A stretch of 64,000 nt of DNA from Limimaricola cinnabarinus LL-001 (GCF_000466965.1 NZ_BATB01000002.1:84081-148080); one strand, 5' to 3'. Positions 19,283-27,215 are shown, counted from the stretch's first letter. Made by a program: numbers and translations. The notes: generated by a model from the letters alone, not told the origin.

Positions 19283-21331
19283 TCAGGAGGTCTCGGAATC
19301 ATCCTCGAAGATCCGCAGGAAGGCCGCCCCGAAGCGTTCGGCGTGGCGCGCCCCGAGCAGGCGTTCCATCGCCTCCATGTCGCGCGGCCGGGCGCTGGCC
19401 ACCCGTGCCAACTCCTTGGCCGAGCAGGACATCGGTTTGTCATGCCCGTCCGCACCGCGCAGCAGATCGGCTTGCGCGGCCATCAGCCGGTCATAAAGCG
19501 ATCCCGCCCCCCGGGTGGCAAGCTTGCGCCGCGCCGGGTGGACGTCTTCGGAGGCGCCGGTGACGACCGCAAGAAACTCGCGTCCGTAGCTTTCAAGCTT
19601 CTTGGCGCCGACACCGCCGATCCGCGCCATGGCGTCGAGGGTTGCGGGTTTGGTCTCGGCCATCTCGATCAGGGTCCGGTCGGTGAAGATGATATAGGCG
19701 GGCAGGCTCGCCGCCTCGGCCAAAGCGCGCCGCTTGGCCTTGAGCGCCGAGAGCAGCGGAGCGTCCTCTTCTGACACCATCTCGCGCACCTTCGGCCCAG
19801 AGCGTGCGGATTTGATCGTGTCGCGGCGCAGCGTGATGCTCTCCTCACCCCGCAGGATCGGGCGTGCGGCCTCGGTCATGCGTAGTGCGCCGTGGCGTTC
19901 GGGGTCGGGGCGCATCAGGTCGCGGCCCATGATCTGCCGGAAGATCGCCTGCCACTGTGCCTTGGAATGATCCTTGCCCACACCGAAGGTCGGCAGGTCC
20001 TCGTGGCCGCGTTGTTTCACCTTGTCGGTGGCATTGCCCATGACGATGTCGATCAGGTGACCCGCGCCGAACCGCTCATCGGTCCTGAGCGCGGCGGAAA
20101 GCGCCATGCGCACCGGCTGGGTCGCGTCGAAGGTCTCCGGCGGCTTGTCGCACAGATCGCAATGGCCGCAGGGCGCGCCGGGCGCCTCGCCGAAATAGCC
20201 CAAGAGCACGGTTCGGCGGCACTCCAACGCCTCGGCCAGCCCCAGAAGCGCATTGAGCCGCCCGTGATCGGCGGCACGACGCTCTGGCGGGGCGAGGCCC
20301 TCGTCGATCTGCTGGCGGCGGTAGCGGATGTCGTCGGGTCCATAGAGCGTCAGCGTTTCGGCGGGTGCGCCGTCGCGCCCGGCCCGGCCGATTTCCTGAT
20401 AATAGGCCTCGATGGATTTCGGCAGGTCGGCATGGGCGACCCAGCGGATGTCGGGCTTGTCGATCCCCATGCCGAAGGCGACGGTCGCCGCGACGATCAA
20501 CCCGTCCTCGCGCTGAAACCGGGTCTCGGCCTCGCGCCGGTCGCCCGCCTCCATGCCGCCATGGTAATGGAGCGCCGAATGCCCCGCCTCGCGCAGCGCG
20601 CCTGCCAAAGCTTCGGTCTTGGCGCGGGTGCCGCAATAGACGATGCCCGATTGCCCCCGCCGGGCGGCGGCGAAATCGAGGATCTGCCGTCGCGGGCTAT
20701 CCTTGACCGCGAAGGCGAGGTGGATGTTGGGCCGATCGAAGCCGCGCAGGAAGGTCTCGGGTTGCTTGCCCGCGAAGAGTTTCTGGACGATCTCCTCGCG
20801 CGTTTCGGCATCCGCCGTCGCCGTGAAGGCCGCGAGCGGCACGTCCAGTTGACGCTTGAGATCGCCGATCCGCAAGTAGTCGGGACGGAAGTCGTGGCCC
20901 CATTGGCTGACGCAATGCGCCTCATCCACCGCGATGAGAGAGGCGCCCGCGCGTTTCAAAAGCGGCACCGTTGCCCCCGAGGCGAGCCGCTCGGGCGCCA
21001 TGTAAAGGAGCTTGAGCCGTCCCTCGCGCAGGGCCGCCAGCACCGCGTCGGTTTCTTCGGGCGTGTTGCCCGAGGTCAGTGCGCCTGCCTCGACGCCCGC
21101 CTCGCGCAGGCCGCGCACCTGATCGCGCATCAACGCGATCAGCGGTGAGATCACCACCGTCACGCCGTCACGCACCAGCGCCGGCAGCTGGTAGCACAGA
21201 GACTTGCCGCCCCCTGTCGGCATGATCGCCAGCACGTCGTGCCCCGCCGCGACCGCATCGACGATTTCCTCCTGCCCGGGGCGGAAGGCGTCGAAACCGA
21301 ACACGTCGCGCAGATGGGTCGCCGGGCTCAT
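19283..21331 (-). CDS. recQ: ATP-dependent DNA helicase RecQ
   Basis: A 682-residue 3'-5' DNA helicase of the RecF repair pathway. Motif 0/I region MPTGGGKSLCYQLPAL near residue 40, motif II VDEAHC near 135, motif VI QEIGRAGRDG near 325, zinc-binding Cys set (CRRTVLLGYFGEAPGAPC then CDLC) near 365-385, winged helix, and a C-terminal HRDC domain around 515-590 followed by a second HRDC-like tail. ATG 21331 matches the family N-terminus. Longer than E. coli RecQ (609), consistent with the extended alphaproteobacterial C-terminus. Confidence 0.95.
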   Translation of the reverse strand: MSPATHLRDVFGFDAFRPGQEEIVDAVAAGHDVLAIMPTGGGKSLCYQLPALVRDGVTVVISPLIALMRDQVRGLREAGVEAGALTSGNTPEETDAVLAALREGRLKLLYMAPERLASGATVPLLKRAGASLIAVDEAHCVSQWGHDFRPDYLRIGDLKRQLDVPLAAFTATADAETREEIVQKLFAGKQPETFLRGFDRPNIHLAFAVKDSPRRQILDFAAARRGQSGIVYCGTRAKTEALAGALREAGHSALHYHGGMEAGDRREAETRFQREDGLIVAATVAFGMGIDKPDIRWVAHADLPKSIEAYYQEIGRAGRDGAPAETLTLYGPDDIRYRRQQIDEGLAPPERRAADHGRLNALLGLAEALECRRTVLLGYFGEAPGAPCGHCDLCDKPPETFDATQPVRMALSAALRTDERFGAGHLIDIVMGNATDKVKQRGHEDLPTFGVGKDHSKAQWQAIFRQIMGRDLMRPDPERHGALRMTEAARPILRGEESITLRRDTIKSARSGPKVREMVSEEDAPLLSALKAKRRALAEAASLPAYIIFTDRTLIEMAETKPATLDAMARIGGVGAKKLESYGREFLAVVTGASEDVHPARRKLATRGAGSLYDRLMAAQADLLRGADGHDKPMSCSAKELARVASARPRDMEAMERLLGARHAERFGAAFLRIFEDDSETS

Positions 21332-21435
21332 GTCGGTCCTCGTCCAGGTCTGGCGGAAGCCTCCGATGAGGCGCGACAGGGGTTACTTTGTTCTTGAAAT
21401 ACTCACGATCCCGACGCCGGGCCGGGACATTGCCC

Positions 21436-21723
21436 TTAGTAGAAGAGAGCCGCGTTGTTCCTGAGCACGATCTCGATGGCATAGATGCCGACGAGGACCA
21501 CCAGCGGCGCAAGGTCGAGCCCGCCCATCTGCGGCAGGATGCGGCGCACCGGGGCATAGAGTGGCTCCAGCAGCCGGGTCAGACCGTCCCAGATCTGTGC
21601 CACCAGCGGCTGGCGCAGGTTCAGCACCTGAAAGCTGACCAGCCAGCTCATGATGAAATGCGCGAAGATGAAGAAGGTCGCGATGTCGAGGATGAGCATC
21701 AGGATCTGAAAGAGCGAGGTCAT
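21436..21723 (-). CDS. YggT family integral membrane protein
   Basis: A 95-residue protein with two hydrophobic segments (residues 4-26 and 66-86) linked by the conserved YggT loop FQVLNLRQPLVAQIWDGLTR and LLEPLYAPVRRILP. Family members (YggT/YlmG) are linked to osmotic response and division/septum or chloroplast nucleoid organisation; the molecular role is unclear. ATG 21723 is chosen as it starts just before the first helix. It is divergent from the hotdog protein gene, and sits upstream of recQ on the same strand after a gap of 104 nt. Confidence 0.87.
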   Translation of the reverse strand: MTSLFQILMLILDIATFFIFAHFIMSWLVSFQVLNLRQPLVAQIWDGLTRLLEPLYAPVRRILPQMGGLDLAPLVVLVGIYAIEIVLRNNAALFY

Positions 21724-21890
21724 TGGCGGTCCGTCCGGGGCTTTGGGTCGCAACGACAGGTAAGGAGCCGAGCCCCCGAGGGCAATCCCGAAGGCCAAGG
21801 CTGCGACCAAGGGCCCTCGCGTCACCCGTTGACGTGCCCGTCAGCCCCACGCAACCTGCGCGGCGAGCCCCCCGGTCCCGGAGTTTGCGC

Positions 21891-22463
21891 ATGTATCCCT
21901 TCATCCGAATGTTCTGGCAGTTCTGGCGCCACCGCGCCGACGCGCCCCTGCCCGTCACCGGCACGCATGAGAGCCGCCACATCGTGATGCCGTGGGATCT
22001 CGACATGTGGAACGAATTGAACAACGGTCGCACGCTGACGCTGTTCGACCTCGGGCGGATGCCGCTGTCGAAGCGGATCGGCGTGATCGATGGGCTGCGC
22101 GCGAATGGCTGGGGCATGGCCGTGGCGGGTGTCTCGGTGCGCTATCGCCGCCGGGTGCAGGGGTTCGCCCGGCTGACCATGCGGTCGCGCGCGGTCTGCT
22201 GGGACGATCGCTACGTCTATACCGAGCAGGGCATGTTCCGGGCGGATGGCGAATGCACGAGCCATGCGTTGGTGCGGCTGGCCATCACCGACCGCAGACA
22301 AGGCGGCGTGGTGAACCCGGCGCGGCTGATGGAAGCGCTGGGTCAGGACCCCGCCTCGCCGCCGATGCCCGACTGGATCGCCGGTTGGGTGCGTGCCGAG
22401 GCCGAGCGGCCCTGGCCCCCGATGGCGGATGCCCGGGCCGCGTCCGAAACCAGGGCCGCCTGA
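21891..22463 (+). CDS. Thioesterase-like hotdog-fold protein
   Basis: A 190-residue protein with a 4-hydroxybenzoyl-CoA-thioesterase-like hotdog signature: WDLDMWNELNNGRTLTLFDLGR, where D, N and NNGR align with the acyl-CoA thioesterase active-site helix of the THEM6-like group, followed by the strand regions VAGVSVRYRRRVQGF and RYVYTEQGMF. ATG 21891 has GGAG 8 nt upstream. It probably hydrolyses a CoA or ACP thioester, but the substrate is unknown and the Asp may be structural. Confidence 0.75.
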   Translation: MYPFIRMFWQFWRHRADAPLPVTGTHESRHIVMPWDLDMWNELNNGRTLTLFDLGRMPLSKRIGVIDGLRANGWGMAVAGVSVRYRRRVQGFARLTMRSRAVCWDDRYVYTEQGMFRADGECTSHALVRLAITDRRQGGVVNPARLMEALGQDPASPPMPDWIAGWVRAEAERPWPPMADARAASETRAA

Positions 22464-22506
22464 ACGGCGGTGGGCGGACACTGCCCGCCCGCTCGCTTCG
22501 GCCCGC

Positions 22507-22638
22507 TCAGCGGCCCTTCTTCTCTCCGAGCGAAAGCGGCTTGGCCGCGCCCGAGTTGGCGGTGGCCAGCACCTTCGGCTTTTCCTGCTTGGGCTTCTTC
22601 GCCTCGCGGTTGCCGCGCTTGTTGTCGCCTTTTCCCAT
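22507..22638 (-). CDS. Small, highly basic conserved protein
   Basis: A 43-residue Lys/Arg/Asn-rich peptide beginning MGKGDNKRGNREAKKPKQ and ending PLSLGEKKGR. It has no hydrophobic core and is probably disordered or nucleic-acid binding. Peptides starting MGKGDNKRGNKE are common in alphaproteobacteria and usually annotated hypothetical. ATG 22638 is preceded by AATGAAAGG-like sequence on the minus strand rather than an ideal ribosome site. Function unknown. Confidence 0.7.
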   Translation of the reverse strand: MGKGDNKRGNREAKKPKQEKPKVLATANSGAAKPLSLGEKKGR

Positions 22639-22710
22639 CACGATCTCACATGCTGAAAGGACCGCCCGGCGACACGCCGGACGGATGGTCCCGATGCAAA
22701 TCAAGGTTGC

Positions 22711-22726
22711 CTGACCGATCGGTCAG
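22711..22726. promoter_or_regulatory. Perfect 16-bp palindrome, TetR-type operator candidate
   Basis: CTGACCGATCGGTCAG is fully self-complementary. Palindromes of this length and composition are typical of TetR-family operators. It lies about 240 nt upstream of the MFS transporter and about 70 nt upstream of the small basic protein gene. No regulator gene is adjacent, so the binding protein is unknown. Confidence 0.4.
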
Positions 22727-22774
22727 GGCGGTGATCCTGGCAGGATGCGCGGGAGAGACTCACGTCTCGCACCG

Positions 22775-22802
22775 ATGCACGGCTCAAATCTACGCCGTGC
22801 AT
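22775..22802. repeat. Inverted repeat, 9-bp arms
   Basis: ATGCACGGC (22775-22783) and GCCGTGCAT (22794-22802) are perfect complements separated by 10 nt. It could be a stem in the 5' leader of the MFS transcript or a regulator site. Confidence 0.4.
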
Positions 22803-22965
22803 GGCCGCTCCCGCAAGCGGTTCCGGTGCATCCACGCGTCACGACGCAGCGATCCGGCGGCGACCCGGCAGCATGGGCGGAGCGAACGGACCCCCATCCG
22901 CATCGGCGCTTGCCCCGGCCCCTGCCTGCCTGTCAGATCCGCCACGACAGGACGAGGGGACCGGC

Positions 22966-24327
22966 ATGGCGACGATGAGACGGATCTGGGGCTGGATGAT
23001 CTTCGATCTGGCGCAGCAGCCCTATGCGACGCTGGGGCTCACCTTCATCTTCGGCCCCTATTTCGCCGCCGTCGCCACCGCGCATTTCGCGGCCCAAGGG
23101 CTGCCGGAGGCGCTGGCCGACGCGCGCGCCCAGTCGCTCTGGGCCTCGGGGCAGACGGTGGCGGGGCTGTTCATCGCCTTCACCGCGCCGGTGCTGGGAG
23201 CTCTGGCGGACGCGTCGGGCCGCCGGATGCCATGGATCGCGGCGTTCTCGGCGATCGCCGTGATCTGCGCCGCCGGGTTGTGGATCCTCGAACCCGATGG
23301 CGAGATGCTGATCCCGGCGCTGGTGCTGTTCTTCGCGGGCTTCGTCGCCGCCGAATCGGCCACCAACGTCAACAACGCTCTGCTGCCCTCGCTCGCCACG
23401 GGGCCGATGATCGGCCGGATCTCCGGCTCGGGCGCGGCGCTGGGCTATTGGGGCGGGGTGGTGTCGCTGATCCTGATGCTGCTGTTTCTGGCCGAGAATG
23501 ACGCGGGCCTGACCCTTTTGGGCAGGCCGCCCGCCTTCGGGCTCGACCCCGAAACGCGCGAGGGCACGCGCGCTGTCGGGCCTGTGATCGCGCTGTGGTA
23601 CGCGGTGTTCATCGTGCCGTTCTTTGTCTGGGTGCGCGACGCGGGCCCGGTGGCGTGCGTGCCGGTGACGCCGCGCGTGGTCGCGGCGCGCCTGTGGAGG
23701 TCGCTGCGCGATGTGGCCCGCCGCCCCAGCCTCGCGGCGTTTCTCGGCGCCTCGATGCTCTACCGGGACGCGCTGGCGGCGGTCTATGCCTTTGGCGGGG
23801 TCTATGCGACGCTGGTGCTCGGCTGGTCGGTGATCCAGATTGGCGTGTTCGGCATCATCGGCGCGATTTCGGCGGCGATCCTGACATGGGCGGGCGGGCT
23901 CGCGGATGCACGGCTCGGCCCCAAACCGGTGATCCGCTTGTCGGTGTGGGTGCTGATCGCGGTGTCGGTGCTAATCGTGTCGATGACGCGCGACAGCCTG
24001 TTCGGCCTGCCGCTGCCCCCCGGCTCACCCCTCCCCGACATCCTGTTCTACATCTGCGGCGCGCTGATCGGCGGGGCGGGCGGGGCGCTCTATTCGGCCT
24101 CGCGCAGCTTGATGGTGCGCCACGCCGACCCCGAACGGGCCACCGAGGCCTTCGGTCTTTTCGCGCTGTCGGGCCGCGCCACCGCTTTCCTCGCCCCGCT
24201 GTCGATCACCCTTGCCACATGGATGAGCGGATCGACGCGCGCCGGTCTGGTGCCGGTGATCGCCCTGTTCGCGCTGGGGCTGCTTCTGCTAGGATGGGTC
24301 AACAAGAACGGAGACCGAGCAGCATGA
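22966..24327 (+). CDS. MFS transporter, UMF1/Atg22-like
   Basis: A 453-residue carrier with twelve predicted hydrophobic segments and the UMF1-type N-terminus WGWMIFDLAQQPYATLGLTFIFGPYF. The cytoplasmic loop 2-3 signature appears as GALADASGRRMPW near residue 80 and again in modified form as GGLADARLGPKP near residue 310. Bacterial members are uncharacterised; yeast Atg22 exports amino acids. ATG 22966 has GAGGGG upstream and fits the first helix. Its stop overlaps the mepA start by 4 nt (ATGA), so the two are co-translated. Confidence 0.85.
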   Translation: MATMRRIWGWMIFDLAQQPYATLGLTFIFGPYFAAVATAHFAAQGLPEALADARAQSLWASGQTVAGLFIAFTAPVLGALADASGRRMPWIAAFSAIAVICAAGLWILEPDGEMLIPALVLFFAGFVAAESATNVNNALLPSLATGPMIGRISGSGAALGYWGGVVSLILMLLFLAENDAGLTLLGRPPAFGLDPETREGTRAVGPVIALWYAVFIVPFFVWVRDAGPVACVPVTPRVVAARLWRSLRDVARRPSLAAFLGASMLYRDALAAVYAFGGVYATLVLGWSVIQIGVFGIIGAISAAILTWAGGLADARLGPKPVIRLSVWVLIAVSVLIVSMTRDSLFGLPLPPGSPLPDILFYICGALIGGAGGALYSASRSLMVRHADPERATEAFGLFALSGRATAFLAPLSITLATWMSGSTRAGLVPVIALFALGLLLLGWVNKNGDRAA

Positions 24328-25240
24328 TCCGCCCCCTCGCCGCCGCCCTGCTGGGCCTCGGCCTTCTCGCCGCCTGCGAAGGCGAGCCCCCCGCGCCGCG
24401 CGCCGTGGTCTCGACCCACAATACCAACGACACCCGCGTGGCGAAGCAGCTCTTTGGCCATGTCCCGACGGCCTCGGCGCAGCGGCCAGAATCGATCGGC
24501 TTCTACTCCAAGGGCTGTCAGGCCGGCGGCGCGCAGTTGGCCGAGACCGGCCCGACCTGGCAGGCGATGCGGCTGTCGCGCAACCGCAACTGGGCGCAGC
24601 CGGAGGCCATCGACTTCATTCAGGACCTGTCGCGCAAGGCCGCCGCCCTGCCCGGCTGGAACGGCATCTATGTCGGCGACATGAGCCAGCCGCGCGGCGG
24701 CCCGATGCTCACCGGTCATGCCAGCCATCAGACCGGCATCGACGCCGACATCTGGCTACGCCGCGCCGACCGGCTGGACCTCTCGGTGGCCGAGCGTGAG
24801 GCGATCTCATCGACCGACATGCAGGCCCGCGGCGGCGCCTATACCAACGCCAACTGGACGCCCGAGCATATGGCGCTCGTGAAGGCCGCGGCCTCGGACC
24901 CGCGCACGGCCCGGATCTTCATCTTTCCGGGCGCAAGGTGGCGATGTGCGACGCCGAGACCGGCGACAGGTCGTGGCTCAACAAGGTGCGGCCGTGGTAC
25001 GGGCACAACACGCATTTCCACGTGCGGCTGAATTGCCTGCCGGGCGACACCGCCTGCGAAGCCCAAGACCCGCCGCCGCCGGGCGACGGCTGCGACGACG
25101 CGCGCGAGTGGCAGGCCAACATCCTGAACCCGCGCCCCGCCCCGCCCGCCGATCCCGACGCGCCCGAGCCTAAGCCCAAGGGCGAGATCACCATGGCGGA
25201 TCTGCCCGGCCAGTGCGCCGCTGTTCTGACGAGCGACTGA
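24324..25240 (+). CDS. mepA: Penicillin-insensitive murein endopeptidase MepA (frameshifted)
   Basis: Zinc LAS-family endopeptidase (M74) that cuts D-Ala-meso-DAP cross-links in periplasmic peptidoglycan. Signal peptide with lipobox-like LLAACEG; zinc ligands in [14 protein letters not shown] (His and Asp) and later HNTHFHVRL. The frame breaks near 24935, where one A is missing (GCAAGG instead of GCAAAGG); restoring it gives [17 protein letters not shown] and joins to the remaining C-terminus through 25240, 305 residues in all. Both halves carry zinc ligands, so the shift would inactivate the enzyme if real. Translationally coupled to the MFS gene before it. Confidence 0.88.
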
Positions 25241-25244
25241 GCCC

Positions 25245-26098
25245 ATGAAGGCAATGGTTCTGGCGGCCCTGCTTTCGGGCGGCGCGCCGTCCCAGCAGCA
25301 GGCCGATTACATCGGCAGCTATGTCTGGCCCGAAAGCGCGCATCGTTCGGGCGGGTTCTCCGCGATCGAGACCGAGGCCGGCGGGCTCGGCTTCATCACC
25401 GTGAGCGACCGGGCACGGATGATCGACGGGCGGTTCGAGCGAGATGCCGAAGGGCGCATCACCGGCATCGACATTGCGCGTTCCGAACCTCTGCGTTCCG
25501 GGCGCGAGGGGATCATGACGGCCCATCTGGCCGACAGCGAGGGGCTGGCCATCGGAGTTGACGGGCGGCGCTGGATCTCGTTCGAGGGCAAGGCGCGGGT
25601 GCGATCGGAGACCGGGCCGGACGGCCCCGAGGTCCTGCCGCGCCCCGAAGCCTTTCCCCACATGCAGTTCAACAGCGCGCTCGAGGCGCTGGCGGTCGAC
25701 GAGGCGGGCGCGCTCTATACCATCCCCGAGCGTTCGGGGCGGATCGACAAGCCGTTCCCGGTCTACCGTTGGAAGGACGGGCAGTGGACGATCCCCTTCT
25801 CGCTCCCGCGGCGCGACAACTTTCTCGTCACGGGGGCGGATTTCGGCCCGACGGGCGGCTCTACCTCCTCGAGCGCGATTTCGCGGGCATCGGATTTCGC
25901 AGCCGGGTGCGCCGCTTCGCGCCCGACGGCACCGGCGAAGAGGTGCTGCTCGAAACCGGGGTCGGCGTGCATGACAACCTCGAAGGGATCTCGGTCTGGC
26001 GCGACGATCTCGGCCGGATCCGGCTCACCATGGTTTCCGATGACAATTTCCGCTTCTTTCAGCGCACCGAGTTCGTCGAATACGCGCTGGATGAATGA
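25245..26098 (+). CDS. Esterase-like activity of phytase family protein (frameshifted)
   Basis: An exported protein with a short signal peptide ([16 protein letters not shown]) and a beta-propeller-like region matching the phytase-like esterase family (PF13449): [22 protein letters not shown], then [24 protein letters not shown], and after the shift [18 protein letters not shown] and [10 protein letters not shown]. One C is missing in the CCC run near 25848; repairing it turns GPTGGST into [10 protein letters not shown] and the frame continues to 26098 (284 residues). It follows mepA by 4 nt and is probably in the same operon. Actual substrate unknown. Confidence 0.8.
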
Positions 26099-26167
26099 CG
26101 ATCCCGCCTCCTGTCGGGGATCGGCAACACTTCACCTTCCCCAACGGAACGTCACAAAAATTTCTGT

Positions 26168-26196
26168 TTGACGACGCGGCCTTCCATGCCAGCTTT
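26168..26196 (+). promoter_or_regulatory. Possible sigma-70 promoter for the 26.2 kb small transcript
   Basis: TTGACG at 26168-26173 matches the -35 consensus in five of six positions. At 17-nt spacing the -10 position reads AGCTTT, a poor match, as is common in this group. It would start transcription near 26203, about 13 nt before the extended ribosome binding site. Confidence 0.3.
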
Positions 26197-26215
26197 GGGT
26201 CAGGCGAAACTCATT

Positions 26216-26232
26216 GAAAGGAGGTGATCCAG
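26216..26232 (+). promoter_or_regulatory. Extended Shine-Dalgarno, 17-nt complement of 16S rRNA 3' tail
   Basis: GAAAGGAGGTGATCCAG is the reverse complement of the canonical 16S 3' end (CTGGATCACCTCCTTTC). The core AGGAGG (26219-26224) is 7 nt from the GTG start at 26232. Ordinary ribosome sites in this window pair over 4-6 nt. Confidence 0.75.
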
Positions 26233-26288
26233 TGTCGAGAAGGGTATTGGAGAAATGTGTCGGGACAGCTTGGGGGGTGCGCGGCTGA
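26232..26288 (+). CDS. 18-residue leader-like peptide with extreme ribosome binding site
   Basis: GTG start, 18 codons, TGA stop, encoding MSRRVLEKCVGTAWGVRG. It is basic, with one Cys and one Trp, and no membrane segment. Support for translation is the perfect 17-nt anti-16S complement placed at optimal distance. The ORF ends 26 nt before the downstream hairpin and 66 nt before the terminator, so ribosome position could decide RNA folding. I do not recognise the peptide; it shows no run of one amino acid as classic attenuators do. Its transcription unit ends 76 nt before arfB. Confidence 0.5.
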   Translation: MSRRVLEKCVGTAWGVRG

Positions 26289-26354
26289 GGCAGCCCTTGG
26301 CCGAACAACCCACCAGGTGGACCTCGGTCTAACCGACCCACCTCCTGAACTTCG

Positions 26355-26390
26355 AAGGGTCGTTTCCATCGCCGGAAACGGCCCTTTTCG
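26355..26390 (+). terminator. Intrinsic terminator of the small element
   Basis: AAGGGTCGTTTCC (26355-26367) pairs with GGAAACGGCCCTT (26374-26386) with one T-G wobble and a 6-nt loop ATCGCC, followed by TTCGTTTG. It lies between the small ORF and arfB. Confidence 0.75.
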
Positions 26391-26466
26391 TTTGTCGCCG
26401 GGGCGGCATTTTTTGTATCGCCCGCCCGGGCGCGCTATCTGGGGGGCGACGCCCCGGAGAACATAC

Positions 26467-26883
26467 ATGCTGCAGATCGACGACCGCATCACCATCGAGG
26501 ATTGGGAGCTGACCGAGCAGTTCACCCGCGCTTCCGGCCCCGGCGGCCAGAACGTCAACAAGGTGAGCACCGCAGTGGAGCTGCGCTTCGAGGCCGAGCG
26601 TTCACCCAACCTGCCCGACCCGGTTAAAAGGCGGCTCAGGCGGCTTGCCGGGCGGCGCTGGACCAATGACGGAGCTGTCGTCATCTTCGTGCAGGACACC
26701 CGCCACCAGCCCCGCAACCGCGAGATCGCCCGCGAGCGGCTGGCCGAACTGATCCGCGCAGCGGTGCATGTGCCGAAGCGACGCGTGCCGACGAAGCCGA
26801 CGAAGGGATCGGTGCGGCGGCGGTTGGAGGCGAAAAAGCAGCGCGGCGAGGTGAAGGCGCTCAGGAAGGGGCCGGAGGATTGA
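26467..26883 (+). CDS. arfB: Alternative ribosome-rescue factor ArfB (YaeJ-type peptidyl-tRNA hydrolase)
   Basis: Releases nascent chains from ribosomes stalled without a stop codon. The 138-residue protein has the release-factor GGQ loop in SGPGGQNVNKVSTAVELRF (residues 24-42) and lacks the codon-recognition domains of RF1/RF2. The C-terminus is rich in Lys/Arg (RRRLEAKKQRGEVKALRKG), matching the tail that enters the empty mRNA channel. ATG 26467 has GGAG 8 nt upstream. It follows the leader-like element and terminator by 76 nt, which may matter for its control. Confidence 0.93.
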   Translation: MLQIDDRITIEDWELTEQFTRASGPGGQNVNKVSTAVELRFEAERSPNLPDPVKRRLRRLAGRRWTNDGAVVIFVQDTRHQPRNREIARERLAELIRAAVHVPKRRVPTKPTKGSVRRRLEAKKQRGEVKALRKGPED

Positions 26884-26960
26884 GACTTAAGCTTCTGGGA
26901 AGCGTCTCGTTGGAGATTGAACGAGCAAGATGATCTGTTCTCCTACTCTCGCCTATCAAT

Positions 26961-27200
26961 CTAGAACACCCGAAACGTCTGCGTCGTCAGCGTCCGCTCG
27001 ATCCCCTCGATGCCCATCAGATGCTCATTGAGATACATGCCGATATCCTCGCCCTCGGGGACATAGATCTTCACCAAGAGGTCGAAGCCCCCCGAAGTCG
27101 AATAGAGCTCGGAGTGGATTTCCTTGAGCGCGATGGCGTCGGCCACCTTGTAGGTGGTGCCGGGGGTGCAGCGGATCTGGACGAAGAGCGGGAGCGACAT
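26961..27200 (-). CDS. Stand-alone Lrp/AsnC ligand-binding (RAM) domain protein
   Basis: A 79-residue protein that consists only of the AsnC-type effector-binding domain: beta-alpha-beta-beta-alpha-beta with PLFVQIRCTPGTTYKVADAI, the GGFDLLVKI strand and the C-terminal strand RTLTTQTFRVF. There is no helix-turn-helix, so it cannot bind DNA as Lrp does. ATG 27200 lies 15 nt after the pncB stop, suggesting an operon with pncA and pncB. A small-molecule sensor or a partner of a full-length Lrp protein is possible. Confidence 0.85.
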   Translation of the reverse strand: MSLPLFVQIRCTPGTTYKVADAIALKEIHSELYSTSGGFDLLVKIYVPEGEDIGMYLNEHLMGIEGIERTLTTQTFRVF

Positions 27201-27215
27201 GGGATTTCTCCGGGG

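Larger units (their letters stand above)
22639..22965. other. Intergenic region with several inverted repeats
   Basis: This 327-nt divergent region between the small basic protein gene and the MFS gene contains no convincing ORF. It holds a perfect 16-bp palindrome (22711-22726), a 5-bp stem GAGAC/GTCTC near 22755-22768, and a 9-bp inverted repeat (22775-22802). It most likely contains the promoters of both flanking genes and an operator. Confidence 0.5.
26203..26396 (+). ncRNA. Candidate small RNA or leader transcript upstream of arfB
   Basis: About 190 nt from a possible start near 26203 to the terminator at 26355-26390. Contents in order: 17 nt complementary to the 16S rRNA 3' end (26216-26232), an 18-codon ORF, a CCCTT patch (26294-26298), a hairpin with arms AGGTGG (26315-26320) and CCACCT (26338-26343) plus inner stem TCGGT/ACCGA, the sequence CACCTCCT (26339-26346) that is the exact complement of AGGAGGTG (26219-26226), then the terminator. 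The hairpin and the long-range SD pairing use the same bases and exclude each other. Whether it acts as a dual-function sRNA or as an attenuator for arfB is inference. Confidence 0.5.
26099..26466. other. Intergenic region with a candidate sRNA/leader element
   Basis: This 368-nt gap between the esterase-like gene and arfB is not empty. It has a possible promoter (26168-26196), an 18-codon ORF (26232-26288), a hairpin (26315-26343), a strong terminator (26355-26390), and a weak candidate promoter for arfB (TTGTAT at 26413 and TATCTG at 26436, spaced 17 nt). Confidence 0.6.

Noticed and set aside
26216..26232. Fragment of a 16S rRNA gene
   Set aside because: Only 17 nt match, in antisense orientation, and flanking sequence is not ribosomal; placement before a GTG start favours a ribosome binding site.
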